Part shown: piece after piece, positions 17,751 to 24,857 of the stretch
Numbering within the stretch: position 1 is the first letter of the stretch
How the letters are laid out: every line of letters starts with the position of its first letter
NCBI GenBank assembly: GCA_019637155.1
Contig: JAHBWE010000015.1
Span: 248,001 to 312,000, forward strand
Direction of reading: 5' to 3'
Source: Labilithrix sp.
Lineage (GTDB): Bacteria; Myxococcota_A; Polyangia; Polyangiales; Polyangiaceae
DNA: 64,000 nucleotides
Program-made: the position numbers and the translations under genes
The notes under the pieces: generated by a model
Seen by the model: only the letters and a program-made list of their open reading frames with translations
What the model was told of the DNA's origin: nothing
Databases searched by the model: none

Positions 17751-18299
17751 TCAGAACGAGAGGACCTCTCCTTTCAACGCAGAGGTGATCCACGAGCGGG
17801 TGCTCTTCGCGGCCTTCGGCGGCGCCGCCGCGGGGGGCGCCTCCGGCGTCGGCTCGTCCGGCAGCAGGTACAGCGCGAGCGCCGCGAACCCGAAGAGGAC
17901 GGAGACGCCGAAGGAGACGTCGGAGATGAACGCCTTCTGCTCGCCCGCGAGCGCGACGTCGTTGTTGGGCGTCTGCTTGTACGAGGAGTTGTCGCCCGCG
18001 GCCATGATGCCGAAGACGACGCCGGACACGAGCGCGGCGCCGGAGAGCGCGCCGCTCACGATGATCGGCGTCGTGATCTTGCGCTCGACGGGGGGAGGCG
18101 GCGGCGCCGGACGGATGACGGTGGAGGCCTGCGCCTGCGCCGGTTGCGCCTCCGCCGGCGGGGCCGGCTGCTCCGGCGGCGGCGTCGCCGGGGCCGGCGG
18201 GGCCGGCGTCTCTTGCGCGGAGGCCGCGGGCGGGCCGAAGAACATCGCTCCCGCAAGGGTCAGGGCGGCCGCGAGGGCCTGCATGTTCGGATGCTTCAT
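17751..18299 (-). CDS. secreted or membrane protein with proline-rich N-terminus and two hydrophobic segments
   Basis: 182 residues with a Sec-type signal peptide ending ASAQE, then a Pro/Ala-rich stretch to about 70. Two hydrophobic segments follow (TPIIVSGALSGAALVSGVVFG and DVSFGVSVLFGFAALALYLL), separated by a short polar loop. A Pro/Ala/Lys tail closes the protein. The layout is common in myxobacterial proteins next to TonB or TPR genes. No enzymatic motif is visible. It lies between exbD and the small lipoprotein in the same direction and is probably part of the same transcript. Confidence 0.78.
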   Translation of the reverse strand: MKHPNMQALAAALTLAGAMFFGPPAASAQETPAPPAPATPPPEQPAPPAEAQPAQAQASTVIRPAPPPPPVERKITTPIIVSGALSGAALVSGVVFGIMAAGDNSSYKQTPNNDVALAGEQKAFISDVSFGVSVLFGFAALALYLLPDEPTPEAPPAAAPPKAAKSTRSWITSALKGEVLSF

Positions 18300-18329
18300 C
18301 GCCGGACTCTCTCTTTTGAGGGGGTGCGG

Positions 18330-18740
18330 TTACAGTGACTTCGTCATGAGGCCAAGGGTTTTCGCCCCAGCGCCGCGACAGATGTCCATGGCGTGCATGG
18401 CGTCGCCGTACAGCGCGTCGTCGTCGATCTCGAAGAAGACGCGTTTCTCCGTGCGAACGGCCATCGCCTCGCGGATGCGGTCCCCCAGCCGCGAGTCGTC
18501 GATCGGCTCGTGATTCAGCTGGAAACGGCCGTTCGCGGCCACCGACACGACGATCTCCTCGGTGCTGGACGGCGTCGCGTTGGTCTCGACCTCCGCCTTG
18601 TCGGGCACCTTCACGTCGACCTCCTTCAGGAGGGTCGGCGTCATGACCATGAAGATGATGAGGAGCACGAGCACGACGTCGACGAGCGGCGTGATGTTGA
18701 TGCCGCTCTTTACGCCTTTGCCTCCGCCGCCGAACGCCAT
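18330..18740 (-). CDS. ExbD/TolR-family biopolymer transport protein (second copy)
   Basis: 136 residues: a short cytoplasmic N-terminus, then the diagnostic INITPLVDVVLVLLIIFMVMTP with the functionally essential Asp in the membrane helix, then a periplasmic domain of about 90 residues. ExbD proteins couple proton flow through ExbB to TonB. It lies 2 bp after the first exbD in the same operon. The two ExbD proteins differ strongly outside the helix, so they are old paralogues rather than a fresh duplication. Confidence 0.94.
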   Translation of the reverse strand: MAFGGGGKGVKSGINITPLVDVVLVLLIIFMVMTPTLLKEVDVKVPDKAEVETNATPSSTEEIVVSVAANGRFQLNHEPIDDSRLGDRIREAMAVRTEKRVFFEIDDDALYGDAMHAMDICRGAGAKTLGLMTKSL

Positions 18741-18742
18741 CG

Positions 18743-19249
18743 CTAGTCCGCCTTGTTTTCTTTGGTTTCGAGGTTCACCTGCGGCGCGCCGGAGGCGTGG
18801 ACCTGCTCGAGGACCTTGCGGACCTCACCGAACTTGAGCCCCTTGTCCGCCTTCACGTTGACGGGGTGGGGGCCCTTCTTCAGCTCGCCCTCGATGAAGC
18901 CGGAGAGCTTCTCGAGGTCGATCTTGTCGGCTTCGACGAAAACGCCGTCCTGGCGGACGCTGACGACGATCTGCTCGCCGGTGTCCTGACGGGTGGAGTG
19001 GTGATCGGTCTTGGGGAGCTCGAGGTCGACGCCGCGGTGGAGCATCGGCGTGACGACCATGAAGATGATCAGGAGGACGAGGACGACGTCGACGAGGGGC
19101 GTGATGTTGATGTCGGCCTGCACCCCCGCGCCGGCAGCAGGAGGATGCTTGTGCGCGCGCTTGTGGCGCCGCTTCTCCTTGTGCTTCTTCGCGACGTCCT
19201 TCGCGCTGGGGGCGATGGACGGCGCGCGGTACGGGGGGTTCGCGATCAT
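18743..19249 (-). CDS. ExbD/TolR-family biopolymer transport protein (first copy)
   Basis: 168 residues. Compared with the usual ~140 it has a longer cytoplasmic N-terminus, very basic with Lys/His/Arg runs (KKHKEKRRHKRAHKH). The canonical INITPLVDVVLVLLIIFMVVTP helix with its proton-relay Asp follows. The periplasmic domain contains EQIVVSVRQDGVFVEADKI. It is encoded between exbB and the second exbD. The gap to exbB is 10 bp and to the second exbD 2 bp. The basic tail might contact the ExbB C-terminal tail or nucleic acid or lipid heads; that is speculation. Confidence 0.94.
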   Translation of the reverse strand: MIANPPYRAPSIAPSAKDVAKKHKEKRRHKRAHKHPPAAGAGVQADINITPLVDVVLVLLIIFMVVTPMLHRGVDLELPKTDHHSTRQDTGEQIVVSVRQDGVFVEADKIDLEKLSGFIEGELKKGPHPVNVKADKGLKFGEVRKVLEQVHASGAPQVNLETKENKAD

Positions 19250-19259
19250 GGCTCAGCGC

Positions 19260-20162
19260 TCAGCGCGGGGGGTAACCGGGCGGCGGGTAGCCGGAGCCGC
19301 CGGCCTGCGGGTGCACGGACGTCGGCGCGTGCGGGTTGATCGGCGCGGGGTGCTGCGAGCCGTAGGGCGGCGGGTGCTGCGAGCCGTAGGGCTGCTGCGG
19401 CGGCACCGATCCGTGCGGCGGGTGCGACGGGTGCTGCGGCGGGTGATGGCTGCGGCCCGGCACGTGCGCGGGCACGTTCATCGCCTCGCGCATGATGAAC
19501 GAGACGAGCTCGGAGCCGACGCCGTTCATGTCGACGGTGTAACGCTCGATCTGCGTCGAGTAGTAGTTGAACGTCATGACGGCCGGGATCGCGACGACGA
19601 GACCGACGGCGGTGGTGAAGAGCGCCTCGGAGATACCGGCCGACACGGCGCCGAGACCGCCCTGCCCCGTCGCGGCCATCGACTGGAAGGCGTTGATGAT
19701 GCCGACGACGGTTCCGAAGAGGCCGATGAACGGCGCGGCGGAGGAGATCGACGCGAGGCCGCCGAGGCCGCGCTTCAGGTCCGCGATCTCGCGCTCCTTG
19801 TTGCGCTCGATGACGCGCTCGATCGCCTCGATCGGGTCGTACTCCGAGTCGTGACCGCCCTTCGCGCGGAGCATGTCGCCGCCCTCCTTGAACTCCGTGA
19901 GCGCGTCACGAACGAGGCGCCCGACGGGCGAGTCGTTCATGTGCGTCGACAGGTTCATCGCGCCGTCGAGGTTCTTCGAGCGGAGCTGATCGCGGAGACC
20001 GAGGACGAACTTGACCGACTTGCCGCGGACGCTGCGGAGCGCGAAGAAGCGGTCGATGATGACCCAGAGCGAGTAGACCGAACAGACGCCGAGCAGGATG
20101 TTCACCAGCTTGGCGAGTGGCGCCATGCTGTGCCACATCTCGATCATGTTGAACGATTGCAT
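19260..20162 (-). CDS. exbB: ExbB/TolQ/MotA proton-channel protein with proline-histidine tail
   Basis: 300 residues from the ATG at 20162 (an upstream ORF extension is shadow). The fold is MotA/TolQ/ExbB: a first membrane helix near residue 17 (LAKLVNILLGVCSVYSLWVII), a cytoplasmic region, and two conserved helices with APFIGLFGTVVGIINAF and GISEALFTTAVGLVVAIPAVM. It forms the stator/proton channel with ExbD. The last ~70 residues are unusual: a Pro/His/Gly/Tyr/Gln-rich tail with near repeats of YGSQHPPP. It is followed by two exbD genes and preceded by tonB. Confidence 0.93.
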   Translation of the reverse strand: MQSFNMIEMWHSMAPLAKLVNILLGVCSVYSLWVIIDRFFALRSVRGKSVKFVLGLRDQLRSKNLDGAMNLSTHMNDSPVGRLVRDALTEFKEGGDMLRAKGGHDSEYDPIEAIERVIERNKEREIADLKRGLGGLASISSAAPFIGLFGTVVGIINAFQSMAATGQGGLGAVSAGISEALFTTAVGLVVAIPAVMTFNYYSTQIERYTVDMNGVGSELVSFIMREAMNVPAHVPGRSHHPPQHPSHPPHGSVPPQQPYGSQHPPPYGSQHPAPINPHAPTSVHPQAGGSGYPPPGYPPR

Positions 20163-20194
20163 TCTGCAGCCTTTCCCTCTTCGTACGCTCTCGG

Positions 20195-20905
20195 TCAGCG
20201 GATGTTGAAATCGAAGTTCTGCACGGAGCAGATCGGCAGCGGCTGCGGCTTCCACACCCAGCCCGCCTTGATCTGCCGCATGACGTGGTCGTCCTCGGTG
20301 CCGCCCAGCGGCGTGAGGACGACGACCTCCGTGACGCGCCCGTTGGTGCCGACGCAGATGCGGTAGCGACTGCTCACCGTCTGCTTCGGGTGCTTGTCCT
20401 TGAAGGGGTCCGTCAGCGCCGGCGGCGGCGACGCGATGCGCTCCTTCGCGAACAGGAAGGTCGGGACCATCTTCGGCGGCGCGGGGGCCGGCGCCGGCGC
20501 GGGCGCGGGGCTCGGCGGCGCGCCGACGACACCACCGACGACGCCGCCCGCGACCCCACCCTGAACGCCGCCCTGGACCCCTCCCGGCTCACCTTGAGGC
20601 TCTTCTTTCGGCTCCTCCTTCGGGGTGGGCTTCGGCTCCTTGAGGGCGTTCGGGTTGACCTTCGGGATGATGGTCTTCTTCGGCGTGCTCTTCTTCTGCG
20701 ACGCTCCCGCCGGGGGAGGAGGCGGCGGCGGAGGCGGCGGCGCGTTGAAGAACGTGAGCGTGACCTCCGGCGGCGCGAGCTCCTCGACGTGGAACACCGA
20801 CCAGATCAAGAGCGCGATCGCGGCGCCCGCGTGGACGACGATCGACGTGATGAAGACGACGCGGCGTACCCAGTTCGTCTTCTGCGGGCCGAAGCTGTCG
20901 AGCAC
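20195..20905 (-). CDS. tonB: energy transducer TonB
   Basis: 236 residues. One N-terminal membrane helix (VVFITSIVVHAGAAIALLIWSV) is followed by a Pro-run and Pro/Lys-rich periplasmic spanner, then a Gly/Val repeat segment (GGVQGGVAGGVVGGV). The C-terminal TonB domain has SRYRICVGTNGRVTEVVVL and AGWVWKPQPLPICSVQNFDF. TonB transmits the proton-motive force from ExbB/ExbD to outer-membrane receptors. Together with exbB and two exbD genes it makes a complete transducer cassette immediately upstream of the receptor genes. Confidence 0.93.
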   Translation of the reverse strand: MLDSFGPQKTNWVRRVVFITSIVVHAGAAIALLIWSVFHVEELAPPEVTLTFFNAPPPPPPPPPPAGASQKKSTPKKTIIPKVNPNALKEPKPTPKEEPKEEPQGEPGGVQGGVQGGVAGGVVGGVVGAPPSPAPAPAPAPAPPKMVPTFLFAKERIASPPPALTDPFKDKHPKQTVSSRYRICVGTNGRVTEVVVLTPLGGTEDDHVMRQIKAGWVWKPQPLPICSVQNFDFNIR

Positions 20906-21721
20906 TTATCCCGCCTTGCTCTGGCGCTCGGCCGCCAACTTGTAGAAGCGGTTCGCCTCTTCGAGGCTCTTCTTCTTGTTCTCTTCGGACGGGTCCGTGG
21001 CCGCGATCTCGCGGTAGACGAGGTTCGAGTACGAGTAGCCGTTCGGCGCGTTCGGCTGGAGGTCGATCGCCTTCTTGAGCAGCTCGAGCGCGAGCTCCGC
21101 CTTCGGCAGGCGCGTCTCGTGGGGCCACTCGGGGTGATCGTGCAGCTCTTGCCAGAGGAAGATGCCGTACGCGAGGAACCCCTCCGGCTTGTTCGGCGTC
21201 GCGTCGACGCGCTTTTGGAACCACTTCGCCGCTTCTTCCGGCTTCGAGGTCTTCGAGGCGATCGTCGCGAGCGTGATGAGCGCCTCGATGTCGGGCGGGT
21301 TCTGGTCCGTGAGCGGCTTGAAGAACGCGACCGCGTCGTCGTAGCGCGCGGTCTCGACGAAGGTCTGGATGAGCGCGCCCTTGACGCGATCGTCCTTCGG
21401 CACCATCTCGAGGTACTTCTGGTACGCGACGATCGCCTGCGTCGCCGCCTTCTGCCCCTCCGGCGTCTTGCCGCCGACCTGGCGGAAGTACGCGAGGCTC
21501 GAGGTCCCCTGGTTGAGGAGGAGGACGGGGAGGTTCGGATCCTTCTGGACGGCCTCCTCGAATTTGTCCGCGGCCTGGGCGTACTTGCCCTCGTGGTAGA
21601 GGTCGACGCCCTCGCGCGCGCGGAAGCGAGCGCTCAGCTTGCCGCAACCCGTCAGGGTGGCGAGGGCGAGCACTCCGGCGACGAGCGCGGCGGACCTGGA
21701 GGACGGACGGTGATGCGGCAT
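20906..21721 (-). CDS. TPR-repeat lipoprotein
   Basis: 271 residues from the ATG at 21721, chosen because it opens the lipoprotein signal (lipobox TLTGC). The mature region is a series of TPR helices: EGVDLYHEGKYAQAADKFEEAVQKDPNLP, AKWFQKRVDATPNKPEGFLAYG and later helices ending NRFYKLAAERQ. TPR proteins scaffold protein complexes. As the first gene of the tonB cluster, abutting tonB directly, it may assemble the machinery at the outer membrane. Confidence 0.88.
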   Translation of the reverse strand: MPHHRPSSRSAALVAGVLALATLTGCGKLSARFRAREGVDLYHEGKYAQAADKFEEAVQKDPNLPVLLLNQGTSSLAYFRQVGGKTPEGQKAATQAIVAYQKYLEMVPKDDRVKGALIQTFVETARYDDAVAFFKPLTDQNPPDIEALITLATIASKTSKPEEAAKWFQKRVDATPNKPEGFLAYGIFLWQELHDHPEWPHETRLPKAELALELLKKAIDLQPNAPNGYSYSNLVYREIAATDPSEENKKKSLEEANRFYKLAAERQSKAG

Positions 21722-21826
21722 CCCGGGGCTCCGGGTTTTTGCGCACAATGGGTTACAGCGCAAGCGGGTTCGCCTTGCCTGACGCGCAACGAGCCGTTTC
21801 TCGGCAGGAATGCGACGCGATGGGGA

Positions 21827-22789
21827 CTAATTACCGCAGAACGACGCGCACGTTCCGAAGTCGCCGGTCCCCTTGCAATTCCCTCTGCACTCGTAGAGCG
21901 GGTTGTTTCCGATCCGGCAATCGGCGCCGTCCGTCTTGCGCTCGGCGCACTGCTGGGCGCCGGTGTCACAATAGAGTCCCTGCGCGCAATGCTCGAACGC
22001 GAGGCACCGCTCCCCCACCCCGGCGGGCTGTCCCCGGACGCAGCGGAACGCGTCCACGTCGCCCGGGTTGCCCGGATCGGCCGGGACGAACTTGCAGACG
22101 AGGCCGTCCGCGCACTCGTTCCCCGCGCACTGGTCCCCCTCCTCGAACGGGAGGACGCACTTGAAGACGTTGCACGGCGGCGTCGGGCAGCCAGCCGGGT
22201 TCTCGCCCACGAAGAAGCAGCTGAGGCCGTCGGCGCAGCCGGGGTGATCGATCGAGGCGACCTGCTGGCCGTTGCACTCCTGGCCCGCGGGCGCGGGCTT
22301 CGCGCAGACCGCGCTGCCGGTGTCCGCGATCGGGGGACAGACGAGGCCGATCGCGCAGTCGTCCGAGCTCTGGCACTGCTGTCCCTCGGCGGCGCGGCCG
22401 ACGAGGACGCGGCCGCAGCCGGCCTCCTGCTCGGCCCGCACGACCGCCTGCGTCACCGGGATCCCGCACTGGCGCGAGCTCAGGTGCGCGATGCACGAGT
22501 CGGCGGCGGCGCCGTCGAACGCCTGCCGCCCCTCGGCGGACGCCTCCTGCGCGGTGAGCACGTTGATGCAGTCGTTCGCCGTCGCGTAGCGGTAGCGCGC
22601 GCCGAACGAGGGCTCGGCGCGGTCCTCGGCGGAGCAGCAAGCGAACGCGCTCGCGTCCGCGTAGCGCGTGCAGAACGAGCGGATCGCGGCGCTCGTGGGG
22701 CTACCTTCGTCACCGTTGCACGCCGCGACGAGCAGCGTCAGCGCAGCGGCAGACAGCGGGAGGCGAACGGTAAGAGTAGAGCGAGGCAT
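21827..22789 (-). CDS. cysteine-rich (Dickkopf-like) lipoprotein
   Basis: 320 residues from the ATG at 22789, which starts the signal peptide with lipobox LLVAAC. About 28 cysteines are spread over the mature part in short spaced clusters such as GQQCQSSDDCAIGLVC, GDQCAGNECADGLVC and GERCLAFEHCAQGLYC. The C..C..D.C..GL.C module resembles Dickkopf/colipase-like repeats common in myxobacterial surface proteins. The disulfide-rich modules suggest an extracellular binding role. It is divergent from the small lipoprotein gene at 22962 across a region with two palindromes. Confidence 0.85.
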   Translation of the reverse strand: MPRSTLTVRLPLSAAALTLLVAACNGDEGSPTSAAIRSFCTRYADASAFACCSAEDRAEPSFGARYRYATANDCINVLTAQEASAEGRQAFDGAAADSCIAHLSSRQCGIPVTQAVVRAEQEAGCGRVLVGRAAEGQQCQSSDDCAIGLVCPPIADTGSAVCAKPAPAGQECNGQQVASIDHPGCADGLSCFFVGENPAGCPTPPCNVFKCVLPFEEGDQCAGNECADGLVCKFVPADPGNPGDVDAFRCVRGQPAGVGERCLAFEHCAQGLYCDTGAQQCAERKTDGADCRIGNNPLYECRGNCKGTGDFGTCASFCGN

Positions 22790-22886
22790 CGTGTCTGTGC
22801 ATCGTTGTACACGAGTCGGGCGCGGACAGGGGCTGATCATGGACAGGCGGGCGAGCCACCGCACCGGCGGACGCGGGCCCCTCATC

Positions 22887-22909
22887 CCTGCGATCGAATC
22901 GATCGCAGG
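22887..22909. promoter_or_regulatory. 23-bp near-perfect palindrome in divergent intergenic region
   Basis: CCTGCGATCGA and TCGATCGCAGG are 11-bp perfect arms around a single A. This is immediately followed at 22913-22928 by a second inverted repeat, GATTCT-CTGC-AGAATC. Both lie between two divergent lipoprotein genes (starts at 22789 and 22962). The positions fit operator sites for a dimeric repressor acting on one or both genes. A cruciform or RNA-hairpin role is also possible. Confidence 0.45.
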
Positions 22910-22912
22910 CCG

Positions 22913-22928
22913 GATTCTCTGCAGAATC
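22913..22928. promoter_or_regulatory. second inverted repeat, GATTCT-N4-AGAATC
   Basis: A perfect 6-bp inverted repeat with a CTGC centre, three bases after the 23-bp palindrome and 34 bp upstream of the ATG at 22962. It may be a second binding site or part of the promoter region of the small lipoprotein gene. There is no direct evidence of function. Confidence 0.35.
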
Positions 22929-22961
22929 GCGGCGGCACGAGAGGTGCTGGAGCGTCGAGCG

Positions 22962-23261
22962 ATGATCGCCCCCCTTCGAGCCGCGCTCGTCGCCGTCGCC
23001 CTCGCGTGCGGAGGGCTCGGGTGCGCCGACGACACGATCGCCGACCTCCCGTCGCCGCCGGAGCCGGAGCCGGTCCCGGTCGGACCGCCGAGCGCGCCGG
23101 CGGCGGAGGAGCCGGCCGGCGAGTCGATCGTCGCGCGGTCCCCCTTCGTCGGCCCCCGCCCCGCCGCGACGCACCTCGAACGGGTAACGACCCTCGCCGC
23201 CCTCGCCTCCAAGCCCTCGGTCCTCAACGCCCACCGCCGGGCGCACCACCACCGTCGCTGA
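22962..23261 (+). CDS. small putative lipoprotein
   Basis: 99 residues from the ATG at 22962. The start MIAPLRAALVAVALACGGLGC is a plausible lipoprotein signal (lipobox GGLGC). It is followed by Asp/Pro/Glu-rich linker sequence and a basic, His-rich end (RRAHHHRR). No family is recognised. The upstream in-frame extension to 22668 overlaps the divergent lipoprotein gene and was dropped. It converges on the next gene with a 4-bp gap. Confidence 0.5.
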   Translation: MIAPLRAALVAVALACGGLGCADDTIADLPSPPEPEPVPVGPPSAPAAEEPAGESIVARSPFVGPRPAATHLERVTTLAALASKPSVLNAHRRAHHHRR

Positions 23262-23265
23262 GTCG

Positions 23266-24699
23266 CTACGGCAGGACGCAGCCGGTGGGGTCGGCGGTGC
23301 ACATCTGGCGGTAGCGCAGCAGCGCGCTCACGGCGTGTTGGGTGTAGTCGATGCGGACCTCGCCGCGGTGGTCGCCGGGGCGGTCGTCCTCGCTCTCGTC
23401 TTTCGCCTTCCTTCCGTCGGCGTCGTCGCCCGGGATGATGACCGCCTGCGGGAAGCCGCCCTTCACCGGGCCGGTGACGTGCTGCGAGCTGCGAAGGAAC
23501 TGGATCCCCTTCACGATCGAGTCGCGCACCTCCTTCCGGACGTCCGCGTTCGCGGCGGGCTCGGACGCGAGGGCGTGCTCGAGCGCGAGGAGGCCCTCGA
23601 GGCGCGTCGCGCTCGGGGTCGTGCGGCCGTCGTTCGTGTAGCAGCCGGCGAGCTCGGGGCGCTCCTCGGCCGTCTTCGTCTGGCTCTCGATCATCGATCT
23701 TCCCAGATCGATCGCGTGCTGGAGGATCTCGCTCTTCGTGATGGGAGGATCCTGGACGTCGCCGTAGAACGGGAGGAAGCGATCGATCGCGATCATCAGC
23801 CAGTGATCCGGCGGCAGCTTCGACGTGCCCTTCCGCGAATGGACGAGGTGCGCGATCCCCTTCGCCGCGCTCGCGATCCACTGCGGGTCGCGATCGGCCT
23901 CGTAGAGCATCGTCATCCCGAGCATCGCCTCGCCCGGGTAGTAGAGCGACTCGAAGTCCGTCGACTTCCCGCCCTCGTCGGTGAACTTCGAAATGAAGTC
24001 CCCCCCCGGCCTCTGCATGAAGACGATGAACCTGGCGAGCCCCCTCATCACCTCAACGTCAGCGGCTACGCCCCCGTCGCCCCCATCACCACCGTCCCGG
24101 GGCCCCAGAAGCGGCCGCGCAAGCGGTTGCGAAGCAACCCTCGCGCCCCGCGCGAGGGCCGTGTCTGGGGTGGGGGTGTCGGGGGCGAAGCCCCCGACGT
24201 TGACAAGCCCGATGAGGGCGAGGCCGGCGCCGCCGAGCTTTGCGGTGAATCGGTTGCCGCCCTCCTCCTTCGGGTCGGACCAGACCGCGAGCATGTCGGG
24301 GTGCTCCTTCGGCGGGCGGATGTACGTCTTGACCAGGTAGTCCGCCGCGCGCGCGCTGGCGGCGGCGGCGGCCGCGCGCTTCGTCTCGGACGGCGCGAGC
24401 TGCTGCACGTCCGTGAGGGCGTAGATCGCGCCGGCGTGGCGGAGGACGTTGTAGCGGGTCGGCTTCACGTGCACGCCGTCGGCCGCCATCGTGTAGACGA
24501 CGCGACCGCTCGGCTGGGTCATGCGCGCGAGGTAGTCGCCGCCTTCGTCGATCGCCTGCGCGAGCGTCCACGCCGGCGCAGGCAGCTGGTACGGCGGCGG
24601 CGCGGCGGTCCGCCGGTCGCTGTAGATCTTCCCGGCGGCGGCGCCGATCGCGCACGCGACGAGAAGGGCGATCAGGTTCTTCCGCTCCACGCGCACCAT
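23266..24699 (-). CDS. membrane-anchored alpha/alpha-toroid-like protein with repeat insertion
   Basis: 477 residues. An N-terminal membrane anchor (NLIALLVACAIGAAAG) is followed by repeated helix pairs with motifs such as GGDYLARMTQPSGRVVY, RYNVLRHAGAIYALTD and LARFIVFMQRPGGDF. These resemble toroid-fold epimerase, lyase or terpene-cyclase-like proteins; substrate and activity are unknown. The segment VGGFAPDTPTPDTA through LLGPRDGG (about residues 168-200) is encoded by a dispersed hairpin repeat (24098-24203) inserted in frame. It lies between two toroid helices where relatives would have a short loop. The gene is divergent from hflX. Confidence 0.8.
   Translation of the reverse strand: MVRVERKNLIALLVACAIGAAAGKIYSDRRTAAPPPYQLPAPAWTLAQAIDEGGDYLARMTQPSGRVVYTMAADGVHVKPTRYNVLRHAGAIYALTDVQQLAPSETKRAAAAAASARAADYLVKTYIRPPKEHPDMLAVWSDPKEEGGNRFTAKLGGAGLALIGLVNVGGFAPDTPTPDTALARGARVASQPLARPLLGPRDGGDGGDGGVAADVEVMRGLARFIVFMQRPGGDFISKFTDEGGKSTDFESLYYPGEAMLGMTMLYEADRDPQWIASAAKGIAHLVHSRKGTSKLPPDHWLMIAIDRFLPFYGDVQDPPITKSEILQHAIDLGRSMIESQTKTAEERPELAGCYTNDGRTTPSATRLEGLLALEHALASEPAANADVRKEVRDSIVKGIQFLRSSQHVTGPVKGGFPQAVIIPGDDADGRKAKDESEDDRPGDHRGEVRIDYTQHAVSALLRYRQMCTADPTGCVLP
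24098..24203 (-). repeat. dispersed three-hairpin repeat, copy 1 (inside a CDS)
   Basis: About 106 bp closely matching copies at 31027-31126 and 42427-42472. It holds hairpins GGTTGC-gaa-GCAACC, a variable stem CCCTCGCGC-ccc-GCGCGAGGG, and GTCGGGGGC-gaa-GCCCCCGAC, plus the conserved GTGTCTGGGGTGGGGGTGTC. Read on the minus strand it stays open and in frame with the host gene. It resembles REP-type or Rickettsia-palindromic-type elements. Confidence 0.85.
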
Positions 24700-24717
24700 C
24701 TTCGCACACGGCCGCGT

Positions 24718-24746
24718 TTGCGTGGTCCGCCGCGCGGGCCCATACT
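24718..24746 (+). promoter_or_regulatory. candidate promoter of the hflX leader
   Basis: TTGCGT (-35, 24718-24723) and CATACT (-10, 24741-24746) are separated by exactly 17 bp. The expected transcription start is around 24752-24756, at or just before the ATG of the nine-residue leader ORF, so that ORF may be read as a leaderless start. It lies in the 158-bp gap between divergent genes. Confidence 0.55.
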
Positions 24747-24755
24747 CGTGAGGTC

Positions 24756-24785
24756 ATGACCATCGCCTCCGTCCGCCTGCGCTGA
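24756..24785 (+). CDS. putative leader peptide MTIASVRLR upstream of hflX
   Basis: A 10-codon ORF (ATG ... CGC CTG CGC TGA) between the hflX promoter and the gene. The peptide ends in RLR, the motif at which macrolide-bound ribosomes stall in Erm leader peptides. To my knowledge, a leader with RLR also controls the hflX-type resistance gene hflXr of Listeria. CCTCCG (24766-24771) inside the ORF could pair with CGGAGG (24846-24851) in the hflX ribosome-binding site. A hairpin follows 4 bp after the stop. GAGG lies only two bases before the ATG, which suggests leaderless initiation rather than normal SD use. Confidence 0.5.
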   Translation: MTIASVRLR

Positions 24786-24789
24786 GACC

Positions 24790-24812
24790 GGCAGCGCCGA
24801 TCGCGCGCTGCC
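24790..24812 (+). promoter_or_regulatory. stem-loop between leader ORF and hflX
   Basis: GGCAGCGC (24790-24797) and GCGCTGCC (24805-24812) form a perfect 8-bp stem with a 7-nt loop. It starts four bases after the leader ORF's stop. There is no T tract, so a Rho-independent terminator is unlikely. It could be one arm of an attenuator whose pairing changes when a ribosome stalls on the leader. Confidence 0.45.
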
Positions 24813-24857
24813 ACGCCGTCGCGTCGCGTTCGTCCACCGCGTTCCCGGAGGTCTGTC

